Of a DNA stretch of 20,833 bases, positions 1-11,367 are shown one piece after another (the stretch's first letter is position 1; every line of letters starts with the position of its first letter). The translations under genes were made by a program, and so were the position numbers. This stretch comes from Phycisphaerae bacterium (GTDB taxonomy: Bacteria > Planctomycetota > Phycisphaerae > UBA1845 > PWPN01): assembly GCA_003557125.1 (NCBI GenBank), contig PWPN01000283.1, positions 1-20,833 on the forward strand. Reading direction: 5' to 3'. The notes beneath the pieces were generated by a model. That model saw only the letters and a program-made list of their open reading frames with translations. It ran no database searches and was not told the origin of the DNA.

Positions 1-68
1 CGCCGCCCTGGCCCTTCCGTGACCGACGCACTCCCCTCGCTTTGCCTTGCCAACGACATGCAAAGCAT

Positions 69-100
69 CCGGCCCTCGGCTTGCGTTCCGGACGGGCCGG
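69..100. terminator. Stem-loop upstream of the ThuA gene, possible terminator of an off-window gene
   Basis: A perfect 7-base inverted repeat, CCGGCCC at 69-75 and GGGCCGG at 94-100, encloses an 18-base loop in which CGG and CCG can add a further short stem. There is no T-run after it, so it is not a classical intrinsic terminator. It lies in the 203-base non-coding start of the window and may end a gene located before position 1. The rest of 1-203 shows no convincing gene. A GAGGTGA ribosome-binding site at 191-197 belongs to the next gene. Confidence 0.3.
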
Positions 101-203
101 GGCGACACTTTCCGTTGTAGCGTGGGTCTGAAAGGTTACCGGCTCGCTTGGGACGAATGCGGCCCCTTGGAGCCGTCAGACAGTCAAATCGAGGTGAATA
201 GCG

Positions 204-1559
204 ATGACGTTACGCACGAGGTTGATGCGAAACGTACGGATAGGCAGTTTTGCGGCTGCCTTGGTTCTCGGCGGGATTGCCCACTTCGGCCAGGCTGACG
301 CGCACTGCACGGAGCCCCCGCAGGCTGAGCCCGTCCGCGTGCTCATGCTGGCAGCCGGCGAAGCGCACGACTACGACACACTGCCCGGCAAGCTGGCCGA
401 CGTACTGGGCGTCAGCGGTGATATCCGGGTCCGCGTCACGAACGACCTGGCCGACTTCACGCCCGCCAACCTGGCCGCGGCCGACGTGATGCTCTTCAAC
501 TGCTGTATCAAAGAGCCGCCCGAGCCGCCCATTCGCGAGGCGATCCTCGATGCACTCGCAGCCCGCAAGGGGCTCGTGGCCATGCACTGCGCGGTCTGGT
601 GCTTCCAGGGCTGGGACGAATGGCCGACCATCGTCGGAGGCGAGTTCGAATCGCACGACCCCTACGGCTCGCTCACGTCCGTCGTCGTCGACCCCTCGAA
701 CCCGATCCTCCACGGCGTGCCGACCCGTTTCACCTTCGACGACGAGCCCTACGTCATGGTCGCCCACAGCCCGGACGCCCGGCCGCTGGTCCGCAGCGCC
801 GAGCCGCACGGCGGGCACGCCGGTCCCGAGCCTATGGTCTGGACGCAGCGTTACCGCGGCAGCCGCGTCTATACGATTCTCTACGGCCACGACGAAGCTT
901 CGCAGTTCAACCCGGTCTTCGGCAAGCTTCTCCGCAACGGCATCCGCTGGGCCGCGGGCCGACTCGCACCGGCGACCCTCCCGACCGACATCGAACGCGC
1001 CGAGGGCTTTATTCCGCTGTTCGACGGGCAAACGATGGACGGCTGGCGGTACGACCCGCAGCGATGGAGCGTGCGTGACGGCGTCATCATCGGCAACACG
1101 CACCCGCAAGGCCTCACGCAGAACATGTACGCCATCCACGAGCAGGCCTTCGGCGACTTCGTCCTCCGCTACAAGGTCAAGCTCGTCAGCGGCAACAGCG
1201 GCGTGCAGTTCCGCAGCCACGTGACCGATGCCGAGAAATTCGACATGGGCGGCTACCAGGCCGACGTCGTGATGGGGGGCTGGGGCAACCTGCACGAGCA
1301 GTACGGCCGCCGGCGCCTCGTCGACGGGTGGACCGGCAAGGCTGAGCACAACATCGACCCGGCCGGGTTCAACGACATGGAGGTCATCGCGCGCGGGCCG
1401 CACGTGGTCATCAAGGTCAACGGCGTCACGACGGCCGACTATACCGAGACCGACCCCGACATACCCCGCACCGGCCTGATCGGCCTGCAGATCCATGTCG
1501 GCGAGCCGATGGAAGTGCACTTCACGAATATCCGTATCAAACCCCTCGACGACGGCTGA
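204..1559 (+). CDS. Secreted ThuA domain + DUF1080 (3-keto-disaccharide hydrolase-type) fusion protein
   Basis: A 451-residue exported protein of two domains. Residues 1-33 form a signal peptide (basic MTLRTRLMRNVR, then a hydrophobic AALVLGGIAHFG core). Residues about 43-255 match the ThuA-like, glutamine-amidotransferase-fold family, with VLMLAAGEAHDY, an AMHCAVW-type segment and a VYTILYGHDE block. Residues about 268-449 match DUF1080, with the opening GFIPLFDGQTMDGW, WSVRDGVIIG, and the closing GLIGLQIHVGEPMEVHFTNI. DUF1080 members studied elsewhere act on 3-keto-glucosides, and ThuA proteins are linked to trehalose/3-keto-sugar use, so the likely role is periplasmic cleavage of oxidised glycosides; the true substrate is unknown. 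The start is supported by GAGGTGA 6 bases upstream. It probably shares a transcript with the sialidase-like gene 49 bases downstream. Confidence 0.88.
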   Translation: MTLRTRLMRNVRIGSFAAALVLGGIAHFGQADAHCTEPPQAEPVRVLMLAAGEAHDYDTLPGKLADVLGVSGDIRVRVTNDLADFTPANLAAADVMLFNCCIKEPPEPPIREAILDALAARKGLVAMHCAVWCFQGWDEWPTIVGGEFESHDPYGSLTSVVVDPSNPILHGVPTRFTFDDEPYVMVAHSPDARPLVRSAEPHGGHAGPEPMVWTQRYRGSRVYTILYGHDEASQFNPVFGKLLRNGIRWAAGRLAPATLPTDIERAEGFIPLFDGQTMDGWRYDPQRWSVRDGVIIGNTHPQGLTQNMYAIHEQAFGDFVLRYKVKLVSGNSGVQFRSHVTDAEKFDMGGYQADVVMGGWGNLHEQYGRRRLVDGWTGKAEHNIDPAGFNDMEVIARGPHVVIKVNGVTTADYTETDPDIPRTGLIGLQIHVGEPMEVHFTNIRIKPLDDG

Positions 1560-1608
1560 AGGGTAGCCGTTGCGAGTCGAAGTCTGTTCATCGCGGCAGG
1601 AGAGTGAC

Positions 1609-3024
1609 ATGAAAGACATGAAACGAATGGTTGGATGCACCGTCCTGATGTTGGCAATCTTTACGATCATGGCGCAGTCTGCCGACGCGCAGGGCGAACC
1701 GGCCGGCGATGTCCAGGGCGACGAGCTTGCCGCAGCCGACGTTACCGCGGGCGACGTTCAGGCCGAGCTGGACCGCGAGATGAACCGCACGCAGCCGGAC
1801 TATGTCGTCTATCGCCCCGGCAGTCTCGACGGGTCCACGTTCGACACCGGCAACGAGCATTTTCTCGCCTTCGACGGCCCGGACGGGTCGCTCATGGCCG
1901 TCTGGACGCAGAGCAGCTACGAGAACGCCGGCAATCACCGGATCGTGTTCGCGCGTTCCGAAGATGAGGGCGTGACGTGGACGGCGCCGAAGCACCTTGT
2001 CGGTCCGCGGCGACCCGGCGAGGAGGCCATCGCCAGTTGGGGCTTCCCGCTTGTCTCCCGTAGCGGGCGGATCTACGTGCTCTACAACCAGTCGCAGGGT
2101 GTCACGGATGTCGCGCCGGCCATGACCGGCACGATGGACGCCATCTACAGCGACGACATGGGCCGTACGTGGTCCGAGCCGAAGACCGTCCCCTTGCCGC
2201 GTAGCCCGTACGATCATCCCGACGCGGCCATACCGCCGAACTGGATCGTCTGGCAGATGCCCATGCGCGACCGTGGGGGGCGTTACATTGCGGGTTTCAC
2301 GCGGTGGGTGAGCGAGCCCGTCCGCACCCGGCCGCATAGCGGCTGCTGGACGGCCTGGGAATCCCTCGTGCAGTTCATGCGTTTCGAGAACATCGACGAC
2401 GATCCGGCGCCAACTGACATTCGCGTGACGATCCTGGCGGCCGGGAATGACGCGCTGCGCGTGCCGCACTACACGAACCCCATGCTCAGCGTTGCGCAAG
2501 AACCGAGCCTCGTGTATCTGCCCGATGGGCGGCTCTTCTGCACGATGCGCACGATGAGCGGCTTCATCTGGTACAGCGTCTCGGACGATGATGGCCAGAC
2601 GTGGCTGAACCCGCGGCCTCTGCTTCGCCGCGACCACGGTTCGCCGATCCTTCAGCCGTTGTGCTGCTGCCCGATCTACGAATACGAACGGGGCCGTTAC
2701 GTCCTGCTCCACCACAACAACGACGGCCGACTCGAAGGGTTCCAGCCCGAAGATACGTGTCACAACCGGCGACCGGCGTTCATTGCGCTGGGCGAGTTCC
2801 GCCCCGACGCTGACCAGCCGATCTGGTTCAGCGAGTCGAAGCAACTCATGGACATCGACAACGTGCCGCTGGGCCCCGGACGGCGCAGGGACGTGGCCGC
2901 TTACACGAGCGCGACCCGGCGTCAGGGCAACTTCGTGCTGTGGTATCCGGATCGCAAGTTTTTCCTGCTCGGACGGCGAATCACCGATTCATGGCTGAGC
3001 GACCTGGAGGTGCCCGCTCCCTGA
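1609..3024 (+). CDS. Secreted BNR/Asp-box sialidase-like glycosidase
   Basis: A 471-residue exported protein with the hallmarks of the sialidase/neuraminidase six-bladed propeller superfamily. Three Asp-boxes (S-x-D-x-G-x-T-W) are visible: SEDEGVTW near residue 117, SDDMGRTW near 181 and SDDDGQTW near 325. The last is preceded by EPSLVYLPDGRLFCTMRT, which resembles the conserved arginine/glutamate region of exo-sialidase-like enzymes. The start at 1609 is chosen over a TTG at 1570 because GGAG lies 6 bases upstream and the product then begins with a clean signal peptide (MKDMKRM, hydrophobic core, cleavage near ADA-QG). Substrate is uncertain: in planctomycetes many such proteins are annotated as sialidases without proof. 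It follows the ThuA-DUF1080 gene closely and converges with the DUF4434 gene, 24 bases away. Confidence 0.82.
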   Translation: MKDMKRMVGCTVLMLAIFTIMAQSADAQGEPAGDVQGDELAAADVTAGDVQAELDREMNRTQPDYVVYRPGSLDGSTFDTGNEHFLAFDGPDGSLMAVWTQSSYENAGNHRIVFARSEDEGVTWTAPKHLVGPRRPGEEAIASWGFPLVSRSGRIYVLYNQSQGVTDVAPAMTGTMDAIYSDDMGRTWSEPKTVPLPRSPYDHPDAAIPPNWIVWQMPMRDRGGRYIAGFTRWVSEPVRTRPHSGCWTAWESLVQFMRFENIDDDPAPTDIRVTILAAGNDALRVPHYTNPMLSVAQEPSLVYLPDGRLFCTMRTMSGFIWYSVSDDDGQTWLNPRPLLRRDHGSPILQPLCCCPIYEYERGRYVLLHHNNDGRLEGFQPEDTCHNRRPAFIALGEFRPDADQPIWFSESKQLMDIDNVPLGPGRRRDVAAYTSATRRQGNFVLWYPDRKFFLLGRRITDSWLSDLEVPAP

Positions 3025-3048
3025 GCAGGTGGCCATCCGGGACAGCCT

Positions 3049-4389
3049 TCACAGAGATGCATCCTCCGAGGGCGGGACGGGCGTCTCCCTTGACTCGACG
3101 TGCCGCTTTGCGGCACCGGCGGGCCAAGCCCGTAGCGCCGTGTCAAGGGTTTCGCCCGTTTGCCTGCATGATCGCACTGGCGGGCACCCAGCCTGTGGCG
3201 CCCGTGCCATATTCTGACGCGCCTTGATCGCCTCGTAGTAGGCTTTGTAGGCTGCGTAGTTCTCCCGGCTGTCGCCGACGACGGTTTGCGGAAGCACGGG
3301 GTTCCAGAATTCCCACCCCCACGAGACGATGTTCGTGGTCAGGCGACTGGCCAGGTCGAGCTTCAAGGCGTTGCGGTCCATGTCGAACGACCAGACGCTC
3401 GTGTCCGGCGGATTGCGGTAGAGCTCGATGTCGCGCGCATACTCCTCCATGTCGGCTGCGGGGACCTCGACCGTTTCGACGTTGCCCCACAGTTCGGCGT
3501 CGGCTTCCCGGCATGCTTGCTTCATCGCACGGATGAAGGCGACGCGCGTCTCGATGGGCACGCACTTGCAATGCAGCTCGCCCGAATCCTGGAGCATGAC
3601 GATATCGATGCCGGACTGCTTGAGCGTCTCGGCCCACCACGCCCCGAATTCGTCCGGCTCGGCATATCGGAAGTCGCCGCGTAGCTGGTCCTTGTCGACC
3701 AGAAAGAACGGCGAGATCGTCAGCTTGGCCTGAGGCGTGATCGTACGCGTGAGTCGGCCGATGTGGTTGTACAGGTCGCGGATCTTTCGACTCCGTTCGT
3801 CCCACTCCATGTAGATCTCGTAATTGATGTACCAGCCGTAAAAGGACGGGCGATGCGCGTACATCCCAGCCAGCGCGCGGATGTTGCGTTCCTCGATCTC
3901 CTTCAAGGCCGGGATGTCCCAGTTGGCGTACCAGCCGCCGTTGCTCGACGTCGTCAGGATGACGCGCCACCCACGTTGGTCCGCCTCGTCGAAGATCCGA
4001 CCGAGGATCGGATTGTCCCGCCGGGTCATAAACTCGTTCGAGCTGATGATCCAGAGCAGGTCCATGCCGACGTCGGCCATCGCCTCGATGATGGCTTCGA
4101 CATGCGGCCCCTCCCGATGGGGATGCAGCCACCAGAGCACCCCGCTGATCGTCGGCTCGCACTTGAGCTCAGGCAATGTACCGAGTTCCGCGGGCCAATC
4201 CGCTTGCAGCGTGGAAATGGCCGACGGCTGTCCGCACGCCCGAGCCGCCGGCCGTGCAGGCTCGGCCGAGTCAGCGGGTTGCCCGACAGCTTCCTTCTGC
4301 TCATGCAGAGCGGGTATCCCGATGAAAACAATGGCAAGAAAAGTGAGGGCCGATACCTGTAAGCGTGTGTTTTTAGCCATAGCCCGCAT
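3049..4389 (-). CDS. Secreted DUF4434 family putative glycoside hydrolase
   Basis: A 446-residue minus-strand protein with an N-terminal hydrophobic export segment (ALTFLAIVFIGIPAL). The body, residues about 60-370, resembles DUF4434, a TIM-barrel family tentatively placed among glycoside hydrolases. Features seen are SGVLWWLHPH, MDLLWIISSNEF, a FYGWYINYEIYMEWDE block rich in acids and aromatics (candidate catalytic or binding residues), LTISPFFL, GIDIVMLQDSGE, and a late WGNVETVEV segment. Catalytic residues cannot be assigned from sequence alone. Two in-frame starts are possible, 4389 and 4380, and neither has a good ribosome-binding site. The last ~50 residues are basic and Pro-rich and may not fold. 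It is convergent with the sialidase-like gene and divergent from groEL1, so it is transcribed on its own. Confidence 0.72.
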   Translation of the reverse strand: MRAMAKNTRLQVSALTFLAIVFIGIPALHEQKEAVGQPADSAEPARPAARACGQPSAISTLQADWPAELGTLPELKCEPTISGVLWWLHPHREGPHVEAIIEAMADVGMDLLWIISSNEFMTRRDNPILGRIFDEADQRGWRVILTTSSNGGWYANWDIPALKEIEERNIRALAGMYAHRPSFYGWYINYEIYMEWDERSRKIRDLYNHIGRLTRTITPQAKLTISPFFLVDKDQLRGDFRYAEPDEFGAWWAETLKQSGIDIVMLQDSGELHCKCVPIETRVAFIRAMKQACREADAELWGNVETVEVPAADMEEYARDIELYRNPPDTSVWSFDMDRNALKLDLASRLTTNIVSWGWEFWNPVLPQTVVGDSRENYAAYKAYYEAIKARQNMARAPQAGCPPVRSCRQTGETLDTALRAWPAGAAKRHVESRETPVPPSEDASL

Positions 4390-4565
4390 CGTATACCGGC
4401 AGTGTCATAGCCTGCAACAGAAACCCCCGGAGGACCGGTATCCGCTTTGAGGGGCGATCGGTTGACCCGACCAGTCGGGCTCTCCTCTGCCACTATGGCA
4501 CGGTCGGGCTGTTTTCTGGCAGGGCGTTCCACGGACAGCGTATGCTCAAGAAAAGCTAGACAAAG

Positions 4566-4592
4566 GTAACATTATTTTATTAAAAAGGTTAC
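4566..4592. promoter_or_regulatory. AT-rich inverted repeat upstream of groEL1 (candidate activator site)
   Basis: GTAAC at 4566-4570 and GTTAC at 4588-4592 form perfect 5-base arms around a 17-base spacer made almost wholly of A and T. This is the most AT-rich patch in the otherwise GC-rich 358-base gap before groEL1. Its centre lies about 79 bases before the start point predicted from the -24/-12 motif at 4631-4647, a distance compatible with an enhancer-binding protein site. It could instead be an UP-like element or simple base-composition noise. Confidence 0.3.
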
Positions 4593-4630
4593 GGCATGTC
4601 GGCGGCTTCCGGGCAGTCCGACAGGCACAT

Positions 4631-4647
4631 TTGGCATCCTTCGTGCA
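4631..4647 (+). promoter_or_regulatory. Candidate sigma-54 (-24/-12) promoter for the chaperone operon
   Basis: TTGGCATCCTTCGTGCA fits the sigma-54 consensus TGGCAcg-N4-tTGCw at 9 of 12 defined positions. It has the essential GG and GC dinucleotides with exactly 10 bases between them. The predicted start is near 4658, which leaves a leader of about 90 bases before groEL1. No CIRCE element (TTAGCACTC-N9-GAGTGCTAA) and no clear heat-shock sigma motif was seen in the same gap. The match is by eye and could be chance. Confidence 0.4.
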
Positions 4648-4666
4648 TAGATAGGGGCGAGGATAG

Positions 4667-6445
<1,779 letters not shown>

Positions 6446-6467
6446 GCCGTTCGTGCAGCCGGCAGGA

Positions 6468-6484
6468 GCGTCCGACGGGGACGC
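6468..6484 (+). promoter_or_regulatory. Hairpin in the groEL1-groES gap
   Basis: A perfect 6-base stem, GCGTCC (6468-6473) with GGACGC (6479-6484), and a 5-base loop, 22 bases after the groEL1 stop. There is no T-run, so read-through is expected. It may stabilise the 3' end of a groEL1 transcript or mark a processing point. Confidence 0.35.
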
Positions 6485-6517
6485 CGGGGAATCGGTAAAT
6501 CGAAAACATCAAGGGAT

Positions 6518-6535
6518 CCGCCCGGGGAAGGGCGG
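6518..6535 (+). promoter_or_regulatory. Hairpin just upstream of the groES ribosome-binding site
   Basis: A perfect 6-base stem, CCGCCC (6518-6523) with GGGCGG (6530-6535), and a 6-base loop. It ends 6 bases before the GAGGAG (6542-6547) of groES. Placement suggests a leader structure that protects or tunes groES translation; there is no direct proof. Confidence 0.35.
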
Positions 6536-6557
6536 TTGATCGAGGAGAAACAACGCG

Positions 6558-6854
6558 ATGGCCAAGGTGAAGATCAAGCCTCTGGATGATCGGATTGTCA
6601 TTGAGCAGTGCGAGGCGGAAGAGACGACGGCCGGCGGGATCGTCCTGCCGGATACCGCCAAGGAAAAGCCGCAGCGCGGCAAGGTTTTGGCCGTCGGCCC
6701 GGGCAAGCTGCTGGACAGCGGCAACCGCGGCACGATGGGCGTGAAGGTCGGCGACGAGGTCTTTTACGGACGTTATGCCGGCTCGGACGTCGAAATCGAC
6801 GGCAACCGGTACGTGGTCCTCAAGGAGACGGACGTCTTAGCCGTCATCGAGTGA
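6558..6854 (+). CDS. groES: Co-chaperonin GroES
   Basis: A complete 98-residue GroES. Seven copies cap the GroEL ring. The opening [14 protein letters not shown], the mobile loop segment [25 protein letters not shown] (residues about 17-37) that docks on GroEL, the [10 protein letters not shown] turn and the closing [12 protein letters not shown] are all standard. The start is supported by GAGGAG 10 bases upstream. It is the only groES in the window and lies between two groEL paralogues, so one co-chaperonin may have to serve both rings, unless another copy lies elsewhere in the genome. Confidence 0.97.
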   Translation: MAKVKIKPLDDRIVIEQCEAEETTAGGIVLPDTAKEKPQRGKVLAVGPGKLLDSGNRGTMGVKVGDEVFYGRYAGSDVEIDGNRYVVLKETDVLAVIE

Positions 6855-6877
6855 CAGTACGCAGGCCCCCGCACAGA

Positions 6878-6895
6878 CGCCCGTAGAGGCGGGCG
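6878..6895 (+). promoter_or_regulatory. Hairpin in the groES-groEL2 gap
   Basis: A perfect 6-base stem, CGCCCG (6878-6883) with CGGGCG (6890-6895), and a 6-base loop, 24 bases after the groES stop. There is no T-run. A second small palindrome, CACGG-T-CCGTG, lies at 6937-6947 in the same 163-base gap. Either could be a weak terminator, a processing site, or an operator for a separate groEL2 promoter; no clear promoter hexamers were seen. Confidence 0.3.
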
Positions 6896-7017
6896 AGTGG
6901 GTCGAAACGGTGCCCCGATTGGAACCGCGTGCGGAACACGGTCCGTGGCGACCGATGGCGGGGCGCGATGAATCAAGGATGCTTGAATAGATCATAGACG
7001 CGCGAGGAGCGATAGCG

Positions 7018-8631
<1,614 letters not shown>

Positions 8632-8660
8632 CCGATGGCGTCGCGGGAGGTCTGCACGAT

Positions 8661-8676
8661 CCGTCCGCCGGGACGG
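8661..8676 (+). promoter_or_regulatory. Hairpin in the groEL2-dnaJ gap
   Basis: A perfect 6-base stem, CCGTCC (8661-8666) with GGACGG (8671-8676), and a 4-base GCCG loop, 30 bases after the groEL2 stop. There is no T-run. It may be an attenuator or processing element that lowers dnaJ-grpE expression relative to the chaperonins. Confidence 0.35.
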
Positions 8677-8748
8677 AGGGTGCGACCGAAACGTGCAAAC
8701 GCCGGTAACGTACAGCGGCGAAGATTTTGAATCAGCGACGATGGACGA

Positions 8749-9897
8749 ATGTCCGCGGTGGCACAAAAACGTGATTATTACGAGGTGCTTGGCGTCCCAC
8801 GCGACGCGGACGCCGACGCGATCAAAAAGGCGTACCGTCGCGCTGCGCTGAAGTACCATCCGGATCGCAACCCCGACGACGCGGAGGCGGAGATCCGGTT
8901 CAAGGAGTCGGCCGAAGCCTACGAGGTTCTTTCGGATCCGGAGAAAAGACAGCGTTACGATCAATTCGGGCATCGCGGTCTGGAAGGGGCCGCGATGCAC
9001 GATTTTTCGGGGATGGGTGTCGAGGACATCTTTTCGATGTTCAACGACATCTTCGGCGGGTCGATGTTCGGCGGCCGACGGCGCCGCGGCGGCGTCGATC
9101 TCGAAATGGAGCTCGGCCTGACTCTCGAAGAGGTCGAATCGGGCGTCGAAAAAACGATCGAATTCGACCGGAACGACGTGTGCAACCACTGCCACGGAAG
9201 CGGGGGGGAGCCCGGATCGAGTCGGCGGAGTTGTCCGACCTGCGGCGGATACGGGCAGGTCGAGCAGAGCACGGGCTTCGGCGCGTTGTTCGGCCGAATC
9301 GTGACGGCATGCCCCGCCTGTCGGGGCAGGGGCTCGGTCATCGCCAAGCCGTGCAAGGCTTGCCGGGGAAGCGGGCGCGAGCGGGTCCGCCGCAAGCTGG
9401 CTGTCCAGATCCCGGCCGGGATTCGCGACAGGCAGGGCGTGCGGGTGGCCGGCGAAGGCGAGCCGGACGACTCGGGGCAGCGCGGCGATCTGCACGTATA
9501 TGCCCGAATCCACAAGCACGCGCTTTTCCAGAGGCGGGGCGACGATCTCATGTGCCAGGTGCCGATCAGTTTCGCGCAGGCAGCGCTCGGCGCCAAGATC
9601 GAAGTGCCGTCACTGGGCGGCCGGGTCGAGCTGACCGTACCGGCGGGGACCCAGCATGGCCAGGTCTTCCGGCTCACGGGCAAAGGGATGCCGCACGTCG
9701 GCACGGGTCGGCGCGGCGACGAGTTGATCCAGGTCTGGATCGAGGTGCCCCGCAAGCTTAACAAGCGCCAGGCCGAGCTGCTTCGCGAGTATGCCGCCAG
9801 CGAGGATCAATCCGTATTGCCGGAGTCGAAAGGCTTTTTCGATAAAGTGACCGAGTTCTTCAGCGGAAGCGGGAAAAAGAACAGCGCGCATCGGTAA
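8749..9897 (+). CDS. dnaJ: Chaperone protein DnaJ (type I Hsp40)
   Basis: A complete 382-residue type I DnaJ, which delivers unfolded clients to DnaK and stimulates its ATPase. The J domain spans residues about 8-73 with the HPD tripeptide at 37-39. A short Gly/Phe region ([19 protein letters not shown]) follows. The zinc domain at 145-209 has all four CxxCxGxG repeats ([32 protein letters not shown]). The C-terminal substrate-binding region contains [19 protein letters not shown] and [13 protein letters not shown]. The start at 8749 has a modest GGA 7 bases upstream; a GTG at 8758 is an alternative. grpE follows, but no dnaK is present in the window. Confidence 0.96.
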   Translation: MSAVAQKRDYYEVLGVPRDADADAIKKAYRRAALKYHPDRNPDDAEAEIRFKESAEAYEVLSDPEKRQRYDQFGHRGLEGAAMHDFSGMGVEDIFSMFNDIFGGSMFGGRRRRGGVDLEMELGLTLEEVESGVEKTIEFDRNDVCNHCHGSGGEPGSSRRSCPTCGGYGQVEQSTGFGALFGRIVTACPACRGRGSVIAKPCKACRGSGRERVRRKLAVQIPAGIRDRQGVRVAGEGEPDDSGQRGDLHVYARIHKHALFQRRGDDLMCQVPISFAQAALGAKIEVPSLGGRVELTVPAGTQHGQVFRLTGKGMPHVGTGRRGDELIQVWIEVPRKLNKRQAELLREYAASEDQSVLPESKGFFDKVTEFFSGSGKKNSAHR

Positions 9898-9965
9898 CCC
9901 GGGACGGACGCGCGTGAGTGCATCCGGCGCGAGTGAATCCGAACTCGGCGATCGTGGAAGGTTCC

Positions 9966-10628
9966 ATGATGGGCAAAAAGAAAAAAAAGATCGTCATTCC
10001 CGATCCGGACGAGGTGAATCGCTACGGAGGGGCCGAGCCGCAAGAAACAGGTGCGCCGCACGGCGAGTCCGAGTCTCCCGAGGGGCTTTCTCAGCAGGAG
10101 GCGCCGGCGGAAATGCTCTCGAACGAGGACGCGGAAAACTGGAAAGACAAGTTCCTCCGTGCCAAGGCGGAGCTGGTCAACTTTCAGCGGAGGGCCGAAC
10201 GGGAACGCGGCGATGCGATTCGCTATGCCGTCGTGCCGTTCGCCCGGGCGCTCCTGCCGATCCTGGACGATCTGGAACGTGTCATCGAATCCGGTCGCAC
10301 GCATCCGGACAATGCCCAGGCGATCCTCGAGGGCGTGCAGTTGTCGCTCGCGAACCTTCTCAAAGCGCTTCGGGACATGCACGTGGTGCCCATCGAGGCC
10401 GAGGGGGCGCACTTCGATCCGCACGTGCACGAGGCGATGATGGAGCAGCCGTCGGACGAGCATCCCGAACGCGTCGTGCTCCAGGTGCTTCAAAAGGGCT
10501 ATCTCCTGCACGATCGCGTATTGCGGCCGGCCAAGGTCATCGTCTCGCGGCCGACCGGCCAGGGTATTGAAGAGGCTGACCCGGAAAGCCCGGAGGTGGG
10601 GGAAGAAGGCGCCGAGCCGACGGATTAG
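9966..10628 (+). CDS. grpE: Nucleotide exchange factor GrpE
   Basis: A 220-residue GrpE that releases ADP from DnaK. The first ~55 residues are disordered and charged, opening MMGKKKKKIVIPDPDE. The helical dimerisation and head region follows: WKDKFLRAKAELVNFQRRAE, VPFARALLPILDDLERVIES, and the closing FDPHVHEAMME...VLQKGYLLHDRVLRPAKVIVS, which is the most diagnostic part of the family. The start at 9966 is chosen because GGAAGG lies 4 bases upstream; an in-frame GTG at 9918 would add 16 residues without a ribosome-binding site, and an ATG at 9969 is also possible. It sits 68 bases after dnaJ and 29 before the FmdB-type gene, consistent with one operon. Confidence 0.95.
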   Translation: MMGKKKKKIVIPDPDEVNRYGGAEPQETGAPHGESESPEGLSQQEAPAEMLSNEDAENWKDKFLRAKAELVNFQRRAERERGDAIRYAVVPFARALLPILDDLERVIESGRTHPDNAQAILEGVQLSLANLLKALRDMHVVPIEAEGAHFDPHVHEAMMEQPSDEHPERVVLQVLQKGYLLHDRVLRPAKVIVSRPTGQGIEEADPESPEVGEEGAEPTD

Positions 10629-10657
10629 TTTCGGTGCCGTAGCAGTGAGGACGAACG

Positions 10658-10981
10658 ATGCCGACGTACGAATATGAGTGTTCCCGTTGCGGGCACCGCT
10701 GGGAGCTGTTCCAGTCGATCACAGCCAAGCCGGTGCGGACCTGTGCCGATTGCGGTGCACGGACGGCCAAGCGTCTGTTCGGGACGGGCGCGGGCGTCAT
10801 TTTCAAGGGTTCGGGCTTCTACCAGACCGACTACCGGAGCGAAAGCTACAAAAAGGCTGCCGAGGCCGACAAGGCCGGCTCGTCTTCATCCTCCGGATCT
10901 TCCGGCGACTCGAAAAGCAAGAGCGGTTCCGCCTCGTCCGAGGCGTCCAAGACCGCCAAATCGGCATCCGCCGACAACTAA
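10658..10981 (+). CDS. FmdB-family zinc-ribbon protein
   Basis: A 107-residue small protein. The N-terminus MPTYEYECSRCGHRWE with a second pair TCADCG gives a Cys4 zinc ribbon (C8, C11, C29, C32), as in the FmdB putative regulatory protein family. It is followed by the family's usual GAGVIFKGSGFYQTDYR segment. Residues about 68-107 are a low-complexity Ser/Lys/Ala tail. The function of the family is not established; a regulatory role was inferred from one member linked to formamidase genes. GAGGA upstream supports the start. Its position right after grpE suggests co-transcription with the chaperones, perhaps as a small nucleic-acid- or ribosome-associated factor. Confidence 0.85.
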   Translation: MPTYEYECSRCGHRWELFQSITAKPVRTCADCGARTAKRLFGTGAGVIFKGSGFYQTDYRSESYKKAAEADKAGSSSSSGSSGDSKSKSGSASSEASKTAKSASADN

Positions 10982-11105
10982 CGCAGATTCCACGTGGGGA
11001 TAGGGAGGTAGTCGGGCGGGAGCGCCGTTCACCCCTGCCGCGCATTAGAATCCCAAGGATGATTTCCCTTGCGGCCCCGGAAACGTGAACAGGGACGCTT
11101 GAACC

Positions 11106-11312
11106 ATGCCGACCCTTACCTGCCCGATCTGCCGGAAACTTGTCCGTTTTACCTCGCGCGACGAGGTGCCCTGGAGGCCATTTTGCAGCCGTCAATGTAA
11201 ACTCGTCGACCTCGGGCGTTGGCTGAACGAGGAATATCGTATCAGCGAGGATCGCGAGGATTTCGAGGATGGCCCGGATCCGGACGGAAACGGACCTGCC
11301 GAGAACGCCTGA
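11106..11312 (+). CDS. yacG: DNA gyrase inhibitor YacG family zinc protein
   Basis: A 68-residue protein with the YacG signature: CPIC near the start (C6, C9), then FCSRQC (C27, C31) followed directly by KLVDLGRWLNEEYRI. The Cys4 set binds one zinc. E. coli YacG binds GyrB and inhibits gyrase; whether this copy does so is not known. The C-terminus is acidic (EDREDFEDGPDPDG), as in several homologues. It is separated from the FmdB-type gene by 124 bases that hold a CCACGTGG palindrome (10990-10997) but no convincing promoter, so it may be the last gene of the chaperone operon. Confidence 0.88.
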   Translation: MPTLTCPICRKLVRFTSRDEVPWRPFCSRQCKLVDLGRWLNEEYRISEDREDFEDGPDPDGNGPAENA

Positions 11313-11329
11313 TCAGTGGAAAATCTCAA

Positions 11330-11357
11330 TTGCCGGTCGAACCATCGGCCGTATAAT
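11330..11357 (+). promoter_or_regulatory. Sigma-70-type promoter for the 640-residue membrane protein gene
   Basis: TTGCCG (11330-11335, 4 of 6 to consensus) and a perfect TATAAT (11352-11357) are separated by 16 bases. Transcription would begin near 11364, giving a leader of about 158 bases before the start at 11522. It lies just after the yacG stop and marks a new transcription unit. Confidence 0.5.
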
Positions 11358-11367
11358 GCCCTGTGAA

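Noticed and set aside
4557..4583. Sigma-70 promoter TAGACA with TATTAA before groEL1
   Set aside because: Spacing is only 15 bases and the -10 matches 4 of 6; the AT-rich patch makes such hits easy.
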